Below, in pieces: positions 1-6,672 of a stretch of 7,868 nt of DNA. The DNA comes from Porphyrobacter sp. UBA7686 (GTDB taxonomy: Bacteria; Pseudomonadota; Alphaproteobacteria; Sphingomonadales; Sphingomonadaceae): assembly GCA_002482865.1 (NCBI GenBank), contig DLGU01000008.1, positions 1 to 7,868 on the forward strand. Reading direction: 5' to 3'. The notes below the pieces were generated by a model. The model did not search any database and was not told the DNA's origin. It saw only the letters and a program-made list of their open reading frames with translations. A program made the translations under genes and the position numbers. Each line of letters starts with the position of its first letter. Position 1 is the first letter of the stretch.

Positions 1-367
1 AGCCTTCCGTGCCCGTCAACCTGTATTCGGTCATCGTCGCAGGCCCGCCCAGCGCGCCGCCGCTCGACAGCGCCATGCGCGCGACGCTGGCGAGGGGAGC
101 GCAGTAGTAATCCGCCGTCCATTCGATCAGCCGCCGCAAAGGCGCGGGCAGGGGCGGGACAGGCAGCACCTCCAGAATCGGGCGCAGTCGCTCAAAGGCG
201 ATTTCGTCCCCCGGCAACCGGCCTTCATCCCACACGATGCCGGTCACCTTGCGTGGCCCCAGCGGCGCAATCACGACGCTCCCCGCAGGCGCGCTGACGC
301 CCTCGGGCAGCCGGTAATCCAGCGGGCCAAGCGCAGCGTTCAAAATGAGGAGGCGAACCCGGTTCAT
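1..367 (-). CDS. priA: Primosomal protein N' (PriA helicase), N-terminal fragment
   Basis: PriA is the superfamily 2 helicase that restarts stalled replication forks and loads the replicative helicase. Only the first 122 codons are present; the rest lies beyond the left edge. The minus-strand reading starts MNRVRLLILNAALGPLDYRL and continues with GSVVIAPLGPRKVTGIVW, which matches the 3'-end-binding N-terminal domain of PriA as I know it from sphingomonads. A WTADYYCAPLASVARMAL segment at about residues 82-99 corresponds to the conserved YY(C/A)xPLG-type element of this domain. The helicase and zinc-binding parts of the family (usually about 720-730 aa) are not in the window, so completeness cannot be judged. 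The ATG at 367 is the first usable start; an ATG just upstream in another frame stops after four codons. The gene is divergent from the DUF4197 gene with 56 bp between starts. Confidence 0.88.
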   Translation of the reverse strand, partial: MNRVRLLILNAALGPLDYRLPEGVSAPAGSVVIAPLGPRKVTGIVWDEGRLPGDEIAFERLRPILEVLPVPPLPAPLRRLIEWTADYYCAPLASVARMALSSGGALGGPATMTEYRLTGTEG

Positions 368-368
368 C

Positions 369-392
369 TTGCCGCCATATGGGGCTTGGCAA
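369..392. promoter_or_regulatory. Possible operator or promoter element with a CCATATGG core between priA and the DUF4197 gene
   Basis: This short divergent space contains TTGCC and GGCAA arms around an 8-bp palindrome, CCATATGG (375-382). The stretch CGCCATATGGGGCTTGGC (373-390) is nearly repeated in the other divergent space of the window at 1786-1802. Its position suits a shared control site, but no -35/-10 pair is convincing, and it may be coincidence. Confidence 0.25.
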
Positions 393-423
393 AGGGCAAG
401 GGCAAGCTGGGAGACCCGAGAAA

Positions 424-1116
424 ATGACAAGCGCAAACTTCACCCCGACCCGCCGCAGTCTGCTCGCCGGAGCCGCGGGCGGCGCGGCTGTGCTTCTGCT
501 CCCCGGCTGCGCAAGCACCGGCGGCTTTTCGATGGTCGAAGCGGTGCGGCGGTTGTTGCTGCTCGCATCCGAGAACGCCTTCGCTCGCCTGACCGCTCCG
601 GGCGGCTTCTGGGACGAGCAGGTGGCGCAGCTCGGGCTTGCCAACCTGATGGGCACGCGCGGTGATGTGCTGTCGCGCATTCTCACATCGGCACTGGTCA
701 AGGACCGGCTGGAGGAGCGCTTTGCCTCTTTCGCGATCGATGCCAGTTTCCGCGCGGCGCCGGTGGTGACTGACGCGATCCAGATGATCGGCTTCGACAA
801 CGCCATCGCGCTGGTGCGCGGCGGGCCGGATGCGGCGAGCAGCTATCTGCGCGGCGAAGTCGGCCCGGCGCTGATCGATGCCCTGGTGCCTGAACTGGGC
901 GAGGCGATCCGGCTGAGCCGCGATCCGCTGATCGGGCAGGCTCTGAGCGCGCTGACCGGGGTCGATGCCGCAGGCGTCGCCGACCGGTTGGGCCGGGAAG
1001 TGGACAACGCCATTTGGGGCGAAATCGCGCGCGAGGAAGCCGCGATCCGCGCTAACCCGCAAAGCACGCGCGATCCGTTGCTGATCGGGGTGTTTGGGCT
1101 GGGCGGCCGGATCTAG
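424..1116 (+). CDS. DUF4197 domain-containing protein, probable Tat-exported lipoprotein
   Basis: This 230-residue protein has unknown biochemical function. Its N-terminus reads TPTRRSLLAGAAGG, then a hydrophobic run ending LLLPGC. That gives a twin-arginine pair (R10, R11), an h-region and a lipobox-like cysteine at residue 29, so export by Tat with lipid anchoring is inferred. The proline at position -2 of the lipobox is unusual. The rest fits DUF4197: a PGGFW segment near residue 59, then DAIQMIGFDNAIALVRGG and DAASSYLRGEVGPAL, where family members have a DA...G...AA..YL pattern, and a C-terminal E..IR.NP...DPLL segment. The ATG at 424 is preferred over an in-frame ATG at 379. It puts the Arg-Arg motif at the expected distance from the start, has GGGAGA upstream at 410-415, and does not run into the priA leader. 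The stop overlaps the convergent DUF2490 gene by 4 bp. Confidence 0.83.
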   Translation: MTSANFTPTRRSLLAGAAGGAAVLLLPGCASTGGFSMVEAVRRLLLLASENAFARLTAPGGFWDEQVAQLGLANLMGTRGDVLSRILTSALVKDRLEERFASFAIDASFRAAPVVTDAIQMIGFDNAIALVRGGPDAASSYLRGEVGPALIDALVPELGEAIRLSRDPLIGQALSALTGVDAAGVADRLGREVDNAIWGEIAREEAAIRANPQSTRDPLLIGVFGLGGRI

Positions 1117-1769
1117 AAGCGCCAGTTCAGCGTCAGTTGCGGGACGTGGCTGATCGCGTCAGGACTGCCAGCGCGCGGCGTGATCTGGAGCATGTAGCTG
1201 GGCGCGATGTCGAGCCGGTCGTTCACCTGATAAGACAACCCCACGATGTTACGCACCTGCTCGGTGCCGCGCCGCCCCTCATCACGGCGTGACTGAATGA
1301 TCCCAAACCACTCCGCCGAGCCGAAGACTTCGAGCCGCGGCGCGACAGGCTGGGTATATTGCACGCGCTGGCGGATGCGCAGTTCGACCCTGTCAGCCCC
1401 GTCGAACCAGCGCTGTTCGAAGCGCGTCCGTAGATCGAGGCCGCCACCGGCATAGCGAAACTGCTGGTGCGGGCGATATTCGCTCACGCCGCCGGTTTGG
1501 AACAGCGACATCCCGCCGCCGATTCGCACCTCGTCGTCGAGTGCTTTCTCGACGCTCACCCTGAAGGTCTGCTGATCCGCACCGAATTCCGGATCGCGCC
1601 AGCGGTAGGAGGTATCGACCGTCAGATAGAGATCATCGGCCAGCTTGCCTCTGGCGAAGCCGACCACCCAGAATTGCGTGTCTTCCGGGTTGGCTTGCGC
1701 TTTCGACGGTTGCCAAGCCGCCAGTGTGGCGGCAAGCAGCATCCCGAAACGCATCGACCAACGTGTCAT
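1113..1769 (-). CDS. DUF2490 domain-containing secreted protein, probable outer-membrane beta-barrel
   Basis: This 218-residue protein starts with a Sec-type signal peptide: a basic N-region (MTRWSMRFG), a hydrophobic core, and a likely AxA cleavage site (AQA|NP) after residue 26. The mature part alternates polar and aromatic residues in a beta-strand-like way: DTQFWVVGFARGKL, DLYLTVDTSYRWRD, DLRTRFEQRWF, RVELRIRQRVQYTQP, then NIVGLSYQVND. It ends WRF, the terminal phenylalanine typical of proteins handled by the BAM machinery. This matches DUF2490, a family of putative outer-membrane proteins with no established function; the name is from pattern recognition. AGGGGG on the minus strand (1775-1780), 5 nt before the ATG, supports this start over the internal ATGs at codons 6 and 10. 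It diverges from the transaldolase gene across a 58-bp space. Confidence 0.8.
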   Translation of the reverse strand: MTRWSMRFGMLLAATLAAWQPSKAQANPEDTQFWVVGFARGKLADDLYLTVDTSYRWRDPEFGADQQTFRVSVEKALDDEVRIGGGMSLFQTGGVSEYRPHQQFRYAGGGLDLRTRFEQRWFDGADRVELRIRQRVQYTQPVAPRLEVFGSAEWFGIIQSRRDEGRRGTEQVRNIVGLSYQVNDRLDIAPSYMLQITPRAGSPDAISHVPQLTLNWRF

Positions 1770-1784
1770 GCGCGCCCCCTAGGC

Positions 1785-1802
1785 CCGCCATATGGCGCTG
1801 GC
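1785..1802. promoter_or_regulatory. Perfect 12-bp palindrome CGCCATATGGCG between the divergent DUF2490 and transaldolase genes
   Basis: The palindrome spans 1786-1797, in the middle of a 58-bp intergenic space, 16 bp from the DUF2490 start and 30 bp from the transaldolase start. With the flanking CTGGC it closely resembles the element at 372-390 between priA and the DUF4197 gene; the two share CCGCCATATGG exactly. A dimeric regulator site is possible, but no regulator is known and none is encoded here. Confidence 0.28.
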
Positions 1803-1816
1803 TATCGTAATTTGCC

Positions 1817-1820
1817 GGAG
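1817..1820 (+). promoter_or_regulatory. Ribosome binding site fixing the transaldolase start
   Basis: GGAG stands 7 nt before the ATG at 1828. It decides between that start and the in-frame ATG at 1792, which would add 12 residues not found in the family and lies inside the palindrome. Confidence 0.65.
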
Positions 1821-1827
1821 TGAACCC

Positions 1828-2481
1828 ATGAAATTCTTCGTCGACACCGCCGAGATCGAACCGATCCGCGAACTCGCCGCCACCGGCCTGCTCGACGGGG
1901 TAACCACCAACCCCTCGCTGATCGCCAAGTCGGGGCGGGATTTCATGGAGGTGACCAAGGAAATCTGCGGAATCGTCGATGGCCCGGTCAGCGCCGAGGT
2001 GGTCGCCTTGGATCACGCGACCATGATGAAAGAGGCCGAAGTCCTGCGCAAGATCGCCGACAATGTCTGCATCAAGGTGCCGCTGACGGTGGACGGCCTG
2101 AAGACCTGCAAGGCGCTCACCGGCGAGGGCACGATGGTGAACGTGACGCTGTGCTTCTCGGCCAATCAGGCGCTGCTGGCGGCAAAGGCCGGCGCGAGCT
2201 TCATCTCGCCCTTCGTCGGGCGCCATGATGATAACGGCTTTGACGGGATGGACCTGATCGAGGACATCCGCCTGATCTATGACAACTACAACTTCGCCAC
2301 CGAAATCCTCGTCGCTTCGGTGCGCCACACCACCCACGTGTTGCAGGCCGCCAAGATCGGCGCCGACGTCATGACCGCGCCGCCCAAGGTGATCCACGAT
2401 CTGTTTAAGCACGTGCTCACCGACAAGGGCATCGAAGGCTTCATGGCTGATTGGGCCAAGACGGGTCAGTCGATCCTGTGA
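1828..2481 (+). CDS. fsa: Transaldolase of the short FSA/TalC type (often annotated fructose-6-phosphate aldolase)
   Basis: This is a cytosolic class I aldolase-fold enzyme of 217 residues, the usual length for the family. It most likely transfers dihydroxyacetone units between sugar phosphates in the non-oxidative pentose phosphate pathway. The start [10 protein letters not shown] is the family's first strand, with Asp6; TTNPS (residues 26-30) follows. The Schiff-base lysine is K83 in CIKVPLT. The SPFVGR segment carries F129 where true fructose-6-phosphate aldolase (E. coli FsaA, APYVNR) has the diagnostic Tyr131. By that residue I favour transaldolase activity, although automated pipelines usually name this family fsa. 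[14 protein letters not shown] and [10 protein letters not shown] complete the barrel signature. The gene is divergent from the DUF2490 gene and 64 bp upstream of cobT. The alternative symbol is tal. Confidence 0.93.
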   Translation: MKFFVDTAEIEPIRELAATGLLDGVTTNPSLIAKSGRDFMEVTKEICGIVDGPVSAEVVALDHATMMKEAEVLRKIADNVCIKVPLTVDGLKTCKALTGEGTMVNVTLCFSANQALLAAKAGASFISPFVGRHDDNGFDGMDLIEDIRLIYDNYNFATEILVASVRHTTHVLQAAKIGADVMTAPPKVIHDLFKHVLTDKGIEGFMADWAKTGQSIL

Positions 2482-2489
2482 CTTTTGCG

Positions 2490-2505
2490 AGCGGGGGCGC
2501 TTTTT
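2490..2505 (+). terminator. Weak terminator-like hairpin after the transaldolase gene
   Basis: AGCG and CGCT arms enclose a GGGG loop and are followed by TTTTT (2501-2505). A 4-bp stem is short for an intrinsic terminator, so read-through into cobT is quite possible. Confidence 0.25.
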
Positions 2506-2545
2506 GGCTTCCGGACGCGAAGTTAGTTGCTAAAGAAAACGGATA

Positions 2546-4384
2546 ATGGCTGACCAGTCCCCGCTCGATCTGTTCAAGCAAGCGCTGACCGGCGCATCGC
2601 GGGCGATTGCGCGAGATGCGGAGGTCGAGGTCGCGTGGAGCGCGGATGTGCCCGGCGCAGCGGGCAATCGCTTCCGTGTGCCGCTGCCGGGGCGTGATCT
2701 GCCCAAGGATCAGGTGACCGAGGCGCGCGGGTTTGCGGATTCGTTCGCGCTGAAGCTGCGGCACCACAACGCCGCGCTCCACGCCAAATCCGCGCCGCCT
2801 GAGCCCATCGCGCGGGCCTGCTATGACGCGATCGAACAGGTGCGGTACGAGGCGCTGGGGGCCAACCGCTTTGGCGGCATCAAGGCCAATCTCGACGCGG
2901 CGACCGAGATGCGCACCGCTTCCGACAAGATCGTTCGGGCGCAGAACTCTGCCGAAGTGCCGCTCCAGACCGCGCTTGCGCTGCTGGTCCGCGAGGCGCT
3001 GACCGGCGAGGCCGTGCCCGCGCGCGCGCAGGGCGGGATCGAGCTGGTGCGCGATTTCCTTGAGGAGAAGGTCGGCAAGGATTTCGGCGCGCTGGCGGAA
3101 AAGCTGGGCGATCAGGCGGCCTTCCAGAAGCTCGCGCTCGACATGCTGCGCGAACTCGATCTCACCCGCCCGACCGACGCGCCCGACGAAAGCGACAGCG
3201 ATTCGCCCGATGACGAGGACGGCCCGGAGGATGACAGCCAGGGCGAGGACGACAGCCAGAGCCAGGGTGATCCGCAGGCCGCCGAAATGGCCGGCGAGAT
3301 GGCCGAAGGCGACGGCGATGGCGAGGAAAGCTCCGACAGCGAGACCGACAGCGACATGTCGGACGGCGAGCCGAGCGACGATGGCGATGCCTCCAACGCG
3401 CCTGTGCGCCCCAACCGCCCGCAGGCCGAAGTCCCCGCCAGCGTCGATTACAAGGCCTTCACCACCCGCTTCGACGAGGAAGTCGCCGCGCCTGACCTGT
3501 GCGATGCGGAGGAACTCGACCGGCTGCGCGCCTATCTCGATAGCCAGCTAACCGGATTGCAGGGCGTGGTGACGCGGCTCGCCAACCGCTTGCAGCGGCG
3601 CTTGATGGCGCAGCAGAACCGCAGCTGGGATTTCGACATGGAGGAGGGCGTGCTTGATGCCGCCCGTCTCGCCCGCGTGGTGATCTCACCCGGCACGGCC
3701 TTGAGCTACAAGGTCGAGCGCGATGTCGAGTTCAAGGATACCATCGTCACGCTGCTGATCGACAATTCGGGCTCGATGCGCGGGCGGCCGATCAGCATCG
3801 CCGCGATCAGCGCCGACATTCTGGCGAGGACGCTCGAACGCTGCGGGGTCAAGACCGAGATCCTCGGCTTCACCACCCGCGCGTGGAAGGGCGGGCAGAG
3901 CCGCGAGGCATGGCTCGCCGATGGCAAGCCGCAGAACCCGGGCCGCCTGAACGACCTGCGCCACATCATCTACAAACAGGCCGACGAGCCCTGGCGCCGC
4001 GCGCGCCGCAATCTCGGGCTGATGATGCGCGAAGGCCTGCTGAAAGAGAATATCGACGGCGAGGCGCTGATCTGGGCGCACAGCCGCCTGCTCTACCGCC
4101 CCGAAGAACGCCGCATCCTGATGGTGATTTCCGACGGCGCGCCGGTGGACGATTCGACCCTGTCGGTGAACTCGGCGGGCTATCTCGAAGCGCACCTGCG
4201 CTCGGTGATCGAGTGGATCGAGAAGGTCTCCCCTGTGCAGCTGGTCGCGATCGGCATCGGTCACGATGTCACGCGCTATTATCGCCGCGCGGTGACGATC
4301 ATGGACGTCGAGCAACTCGGCGGCACGATCATGGAACAGCTCGCGGAATTGTTTGAGGATGAGAAGGGCACAAAACGCAAATGA
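2546..4384 (+). CDS. cobT: Cobaltochelatase subunit CobT (VWA-domain protein)
   Basis: CobT works with the AAA+ ATPase CobS. In aerobic cobalamin synthesis the pair powers CobN to insert cobalt into hydrogenobyrinic acid a,c-diamide. The protein has 612 residues, close to the family norm. It begins [20 protein letters not shown], with the conserved GRDLP...[16 protein letters not shown] region at about residues 49-75. Next comes a highly acidic Asp/Ser/Glu linker (about 212-290), a recognised CobT feature. The C-terminal von Willebrand factor A domain starts near residue 395. Its MIDAS motif DNSGSM is at 406-411, with a later SDGAPVDD acidic motif around D530, consistent with metal binding. 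The upstream GGA at 2541-2543 is very close to the ATG, so the Shine-Dalgarno site is poor. The stop overlaps the nitroreductase start as ATGA. No cobS, cobN or other cob gene is visible, so B12 synthesis cannot be inferred from the window. Confidence 0.94.
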   Translation: MADQSPLDLFKQALTGASRAIARDAEVEVAWSADVPGAAGNRFRVPLPGRDLPKDQVTEARGFADSFALKLRHHNAALHAKSAPPEPIARACYDAIEQVRYEALGANRFGGIKANLDAATEMRTASDKIVRAQNSAEVPLQTALALLVREALTGEAVPARAQGGIELVRDFLEEKVGKDFGALAEKLGDQAAFQKLALDMLRELDLTRPTDAPDESDSDSPDDEDGPEDDSQGEDDSQSQGDPQAAEMAGEMAEGDGDGEESSDSETDSDMSDGEPSDDGDASNAPVRPNRPQAEVPASVDYKAFTTRFDEEVAAPDLCDAEELDRLRAYLDSQLTGLQGVVTRLANRLQRRLMAQQNRSWDFDMEEGVLDAARLARVVISPGTALSYKVERDVEFKDTIVTLLIDNSGSMRGRPISIAAISADILARTLERCGVKTEILGFTTRAWKGGQSREAWLADGKPQNPGRLNDLRHIIYKQADEPWRRARRNLGLMMREGLLKENIDGEALIWAHSRLLYRPEERRILMVISDGAPVDDSTLSVNSAGYLEAHLRSVIEWIEKVSPVQLVAIGIGHDVTRYYRRAVTIMDVEQLGGTIMEQLAELFEDEKGTKRK

Positions 4385-5043
4385 ACGTCACCGAAGCCGT
4401 CACCAGCCGCCGCTCGATCCGCACCTTTCTCGACAAGCCGGTTGATCTGGAAACCCTCACCCGCGTGATGGACAAGGCGCGCTGGGCGGCCTCGGGCTGC
4501 AATTACCAGCCGTGGGAAGCGAGCATCGTTACCGGCCAGCCGCTGAAGGACCTTCAGGCGAAGATGATCGCCGAGGGGCCCAAGGCCGCCGAGTATGATT
4601 GGGCGGCTCCCGGCACCGAGGAGGCCTATAAGAAGCGCCTCGATGCCGTGTCTGCCGGCATGTTCGGCGCGATGGGTATTGCCCGTGATGACGGCGCGGG
4701 GCGCATGGCCGCGATGGCGCGCAACACCACCAGCTTCGATGCGCCTGCCGTGCTGTTCGTTTACTTCCCGCGCCTGATGAAGGAGCCGCAGTGGTCGGAT
4801 GTCGGCATGTGGCTCCAGACCATCGCCCTGCTGCTGCGCGAGGAGGGGCTGGATAGCTGCTTCCAGGAATACATGGCGATCTTCGCCAACACGATCCGCG
4901 ACTTCCTCGGCCTCGATCACGAACGCTACATGTTCTTCTGCGGCATGGCGATTGGCTACCGCGATCCGGATTCCCCGCTCAACAATTTCGAGCGCCAGCG
5001 TGTGCCGCTGGAGGAGCACGTGAAGTTTATCGGGTTTGAATGA
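4381..5043 (+). CDS. Nitroreductase-family FMN-dependent oxidoreductase
   Basis: This 220-residue flavoprotein probably uses FMN and NAD(P)H to reduce a nitroaromatic, quinone or similar substrate in the cytosol; the physiological substrate is unknown. SRRSIRTF (residues 9-16) is the phosphate-contacting FMN motif, [14 protein letters not shown] (about 38-51) is the central nitroreductase motif, and [13 protein letters not shown] near residue 190 is the C-terminal FMN-binding G(Y/F) segment. The start codon overlaps the cobT stop (ATGA, 4 bp), so translation is coupled and this start is secure. Being next to cobT suggests BluB, the nitroreductase-fold enzyme that makes the B12 lower ligand. 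However, BluB has an essential Asp in RRD(V/M)R, and here that position is Ser12, so I do not call it BluB. A palindromic repeat begins just after the stop. Confidence 0.9.
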   Translation: MNVTEAVTSRRSIRTFLDKPVDLETLTRVMDKARWAASGCNYQPWEASIVTGQPLKDLQAKMIAEGPKAAEYDWAAPGTEEAYKKRLDAVSAGMFGAMGIARDDGAGRMAAMARNTTSFDAPAVLFVYFPRLMKEPQWSDVGMWLQTIALLLREEGLDSCFQEYMAIFANTIRDFLGLDHERYMFFCGMAIGYRDPDSPLNNFERQRVPLEEHVKFIGFE

Positions 5044-5046
5044 ATC

Positions 5047-5129
5047 CCGCCACCCCGGCGCAAGCCGGGGTCGCTGGCCGCAGGCTCCCACTTGGCAGCG
5101 CGCGATCCCGGCTTGCGCCGGGATGACGG
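5047..5129. repeat. REP/BIME-like two-hairpin palindromic unit between the nitroreductase gene and cysS
   Basis: Two inverted halves each form a hairpin. Stem ACCCCGGC/GCCGGGGT (5052-5059 with 5064-5071) has a GCAA loop; stem ATCCCGGC/GCCGGGAT (5105-5112 with 5117-5124) has a TTGC loop, which is GCAA on the other strand. Outer flanks are related (CCGCC on the left, GACGG on the right). The second base pair differs (C-G versus T-A) with pairing kept. The unit fills most of the 107-bp gap, starting 3 nt after the upstream stop. Its minus-strand translation includes VIPAQAGI, a peptide I associate with spurious ORFs over such repeats. There is no U-tract, so it is not a typical terminator. Confidence 0.85.
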
Positions 5130-5150
5130 AATAGGGCAAAGGCCCGCGCC

Positions 5151-6668
5151 ATGACCGATACGCCGCTCAAGCTGTTCAACTCGCTCACCCGCCAAGCCGA
5201 GGTGTTCGAGCCCGTCCACGCAGGCGAGGCGCGCATCTATACCTGCGGGCCGACGGTCTATAACTACCCGCATATCGGCAATATGCGCGCCTATGTGTTT
5301 GCCGATGTGCTGGGGCGCACGCTCACGTGGAAGGGCCTGAAGCTCACCCACGTGATCAACATCACCGATGTCGGCCACCTCACCGATGATGCCGATGCGG
5401 GGGAGGACAAGATGGAGAAGATGGCGGCCGAACGCGCGCAGTCCATCTGGGACATCGCCGAGCATTACAAGCAGGCCTATTGGGCTGACGTGAAGGCGCT
5501 TAACATCCGCCAGCCGGCGCAATGGACGGTCGCGACCGATTACGTCCCGCAGATGATCGAATTTGCGAAGGGCATCGCGGACAGGCACTGCTACGAGCTC
5601 GACAGCGGGCTCTATTTCGACGTTTCGACCGTGGCCGATTATGGCCGCTTGGCGCGCGCGCAGACCGAGGAAGGCGAAGGCCGGATCGAGGCCGTGGAAG
5701 GCAAGCGCAACGCCGCCGACTTCGCGATCTGGCGTAAGACTCCGGCAGGCGAGACTCGCCAGATGGAGTGGGATTCGCCGTGGGGTAAAGGCGCGCCGGG
5801 CTGGCATCTCGAATGCTCGGTGATGAGCGGCGCAGTGCTCGGCTTTCCGTTCGACATCCACACCGGCGGGATCGACCATCGCGAAATCCACCACCCCAAC
5901 GAGATCGCCCAGAACCAGGCACATTGCTGCACGAATGGCCTCGATGATCCGCGCAATTCGGGCGCGCGGATATGGATGCACAACAACTTCCTCGTCGAGC
6001 GGTCGGGGAAGATGAGCAAGTCGTCGGGCGAGTTCCTGCGGCTGCAGCTGTTGATCGACAAAGGGTATCACCCACTCGCCTACCGGCTGATGTGCTTGCA
6101 GGCGCATTATCGAAGTGAGCTGGAGTTCTCGTGGGAAGGCTTGGGCGCTGCACTGACGCGGCTGAAGCGGATGGTGATGGCGGTCGAGCAAATCAAAGCC
6201 CGTCATGCTGAACTTGTTTCAGCATCCATCGAACCGCAAGCTCCGGTGATTGCGGAGAAATGGACCCTGAAGCAAGTTCAGGGTGACCATTGGGGCAAGT
6301 TGCAGCCTGCGCTCGACAAGTTCGATGCTGCGTTGGCCGACGACCTCAATACGGCGGTCGCACTGACCGCGCTCGATGATGTGCTTTCGGCGAAGAAGGT
6401 CGATCCCACCCAGAAAGCCGAACTGGTTGCGGCGATGGACGCGGTACTGGGGTTGAACCTGTTCAGCCTCACCCGCGCCGACCTGCGCATCCGGCCCAAG
6501 GCCGCGACCATCACCGAAGCCGACATCGAAGCCGCGCTTGCCCGCCGCCGCGAGGCGCGCGCTGCCAAGGACTTCGCTGCCTCCGATGCGATCCGCGATG
6601 AGCTCGCAGTGCAGGGCGTCGAAGTGATGGACGGCGATCCGCTCGGATGGGAGTGGAAGCTGGGCTGA
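5151..6668 (+). CDS. cysS: Cysteinyl-tRNA synthetase carrying an in-frame palindromic-repeat insertion
   Basis: This is the class I aminoacyl-tRNA synthetase that charges tRNA-Cys in the cytosol; it is essential in most bacteria. HIGN (residues 41-44, in CGPTVYNYPHIGNMRAYV) and KMSKS (287-291) are the two ATP-binding signatures. The zinc site that recognises cysteine can be assigned by comparison with E. coli: C32, C222, H247 and E251. The usual HHENE is HHPNE here, within IHTGGIDHREIHHPNEIAQ, pointing to a divergent CysRS subgroup. DDLNTAVALTAL (about 398-409) and the C-terminal RREARAAKDFAASDAIRDEL helix are typical. At 505 aa it is longer than the roughly 460-490 I expect. The excess is explained by R351-D379, the translation of a palindromic repeat (see 6201-6288), placed after the catalytic core. 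A weak purine stretch (AAAGG, 5138-5142) precedes the ATG. Repeat units flank the gene on both sides. Confidence 0.96.
   Translation: MTDTPLKLFNSLTRQAEVFEPVHAGEARIYTCGPTVYNYPHIGNMRAYVFADVLGRTLTWKGLKLTHVINITDVGHLTDDADAGEDKMEKMAAERAQSIWDIAEHYKQAYWADVKALNIRQPAQWTVATDYVPQMIEFAKGIADRHCYELDSGLYFDVSTVADYGRLARAQTEEGEGRIEAVEGKRNAADFAIWRKTPAGETRQMEWDSPWGKGAPGWHLECSVMSGAVLGFPFDIHTGGIDHREIHHPNEIAQNQAHCCTNGLDDPRNSGARIWMHNNFLVERSGKMSKSSGEFLRLQLLIDKGYHPLAYRLMCLQAHYRSELEFSWEGLGAALTRLKRMVMAVEQIKARHAELVSASIEPQAPVIAEKWTLKQVQGDHWGKLQPALDKFDAALADDLNTAVALTALDDVLSAKKVDPTQKAELVAAMDAVLGLNLFSLTRADLRIRPKAATITEADIEAALARRREARAAKDFAASDAIRDELAVQGVEVMDGDPLGWEWKLG
6201..6288 (+). repeat. Palindromic repeat unit inserted in frame within cysS
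   Basis: Hairpin one is ATGCTGAA/TTCAGCAT (6205-6212 with 6218-6225) around CTTGT. Hairpin two is ACCCTGAA/TTCAGGGT (6264-6271 with 6277-6284) around GCAAG. The halves are inverted copies: the reverse complement of 6201-6227 matches 6262-6288 except at a few sites, and the stem differences are paired. The CysS reading translates it as RHAELVSAS (351-359) and, after a spacer, KWTLKQVQGD (370-379). The other two plus-strand frames hit TGA codons (one arm CTGA, one spacer CGGTGA), so only this frame could be tolerated. 6201-6287 is 29 codons; exact insertion ends and any target duplication cannot be fixed without an uninterrupted relative. Confidence 0.88.
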
Positions 6669-6672
6669 GCAT

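Noticed and set aside
379..423. Longer start for the DUF4197 gene at the CATATG (adds MGLGKGQGQAGRPEK)
   Set aside because: It would bury the twin-arginine signal behind 15 extra residues and lies in the shared palindromic element. The ATG at 424 has a better-placed purine stretch.
1792..1827. Longer start for the transaldolase gene (adds [12 protein letters not shown])
   Set aside because: The family starts at [12 protein letters not shown] sits 7 nt before the ATG at 1828, and the upstream ATG is part of the palindrome.
3112..3414. Open minus-strand frame of about 100 residues, rich in serine, opposite cobT
   Set aside because: It is the antisense reading of the repetitive Asp/Ser/Glu linker codons of CobT and has no family resemblance.
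5047..5129. Intrinsic terminator after the nitroreductase gene
   Set aside because: Strong hairpins are present, but no T-tract follows either stem. The repeat interpretation accounts for both halves.
4956..6206. Long minus-strand open frame of 416 residues opposite cysS
   Set aside because: It is a GC-rich shadow of cysS and the nitroreductase 3' end, and its translation includes repeat-derived fragments. The opposite strand carries all the CysRS motifs.
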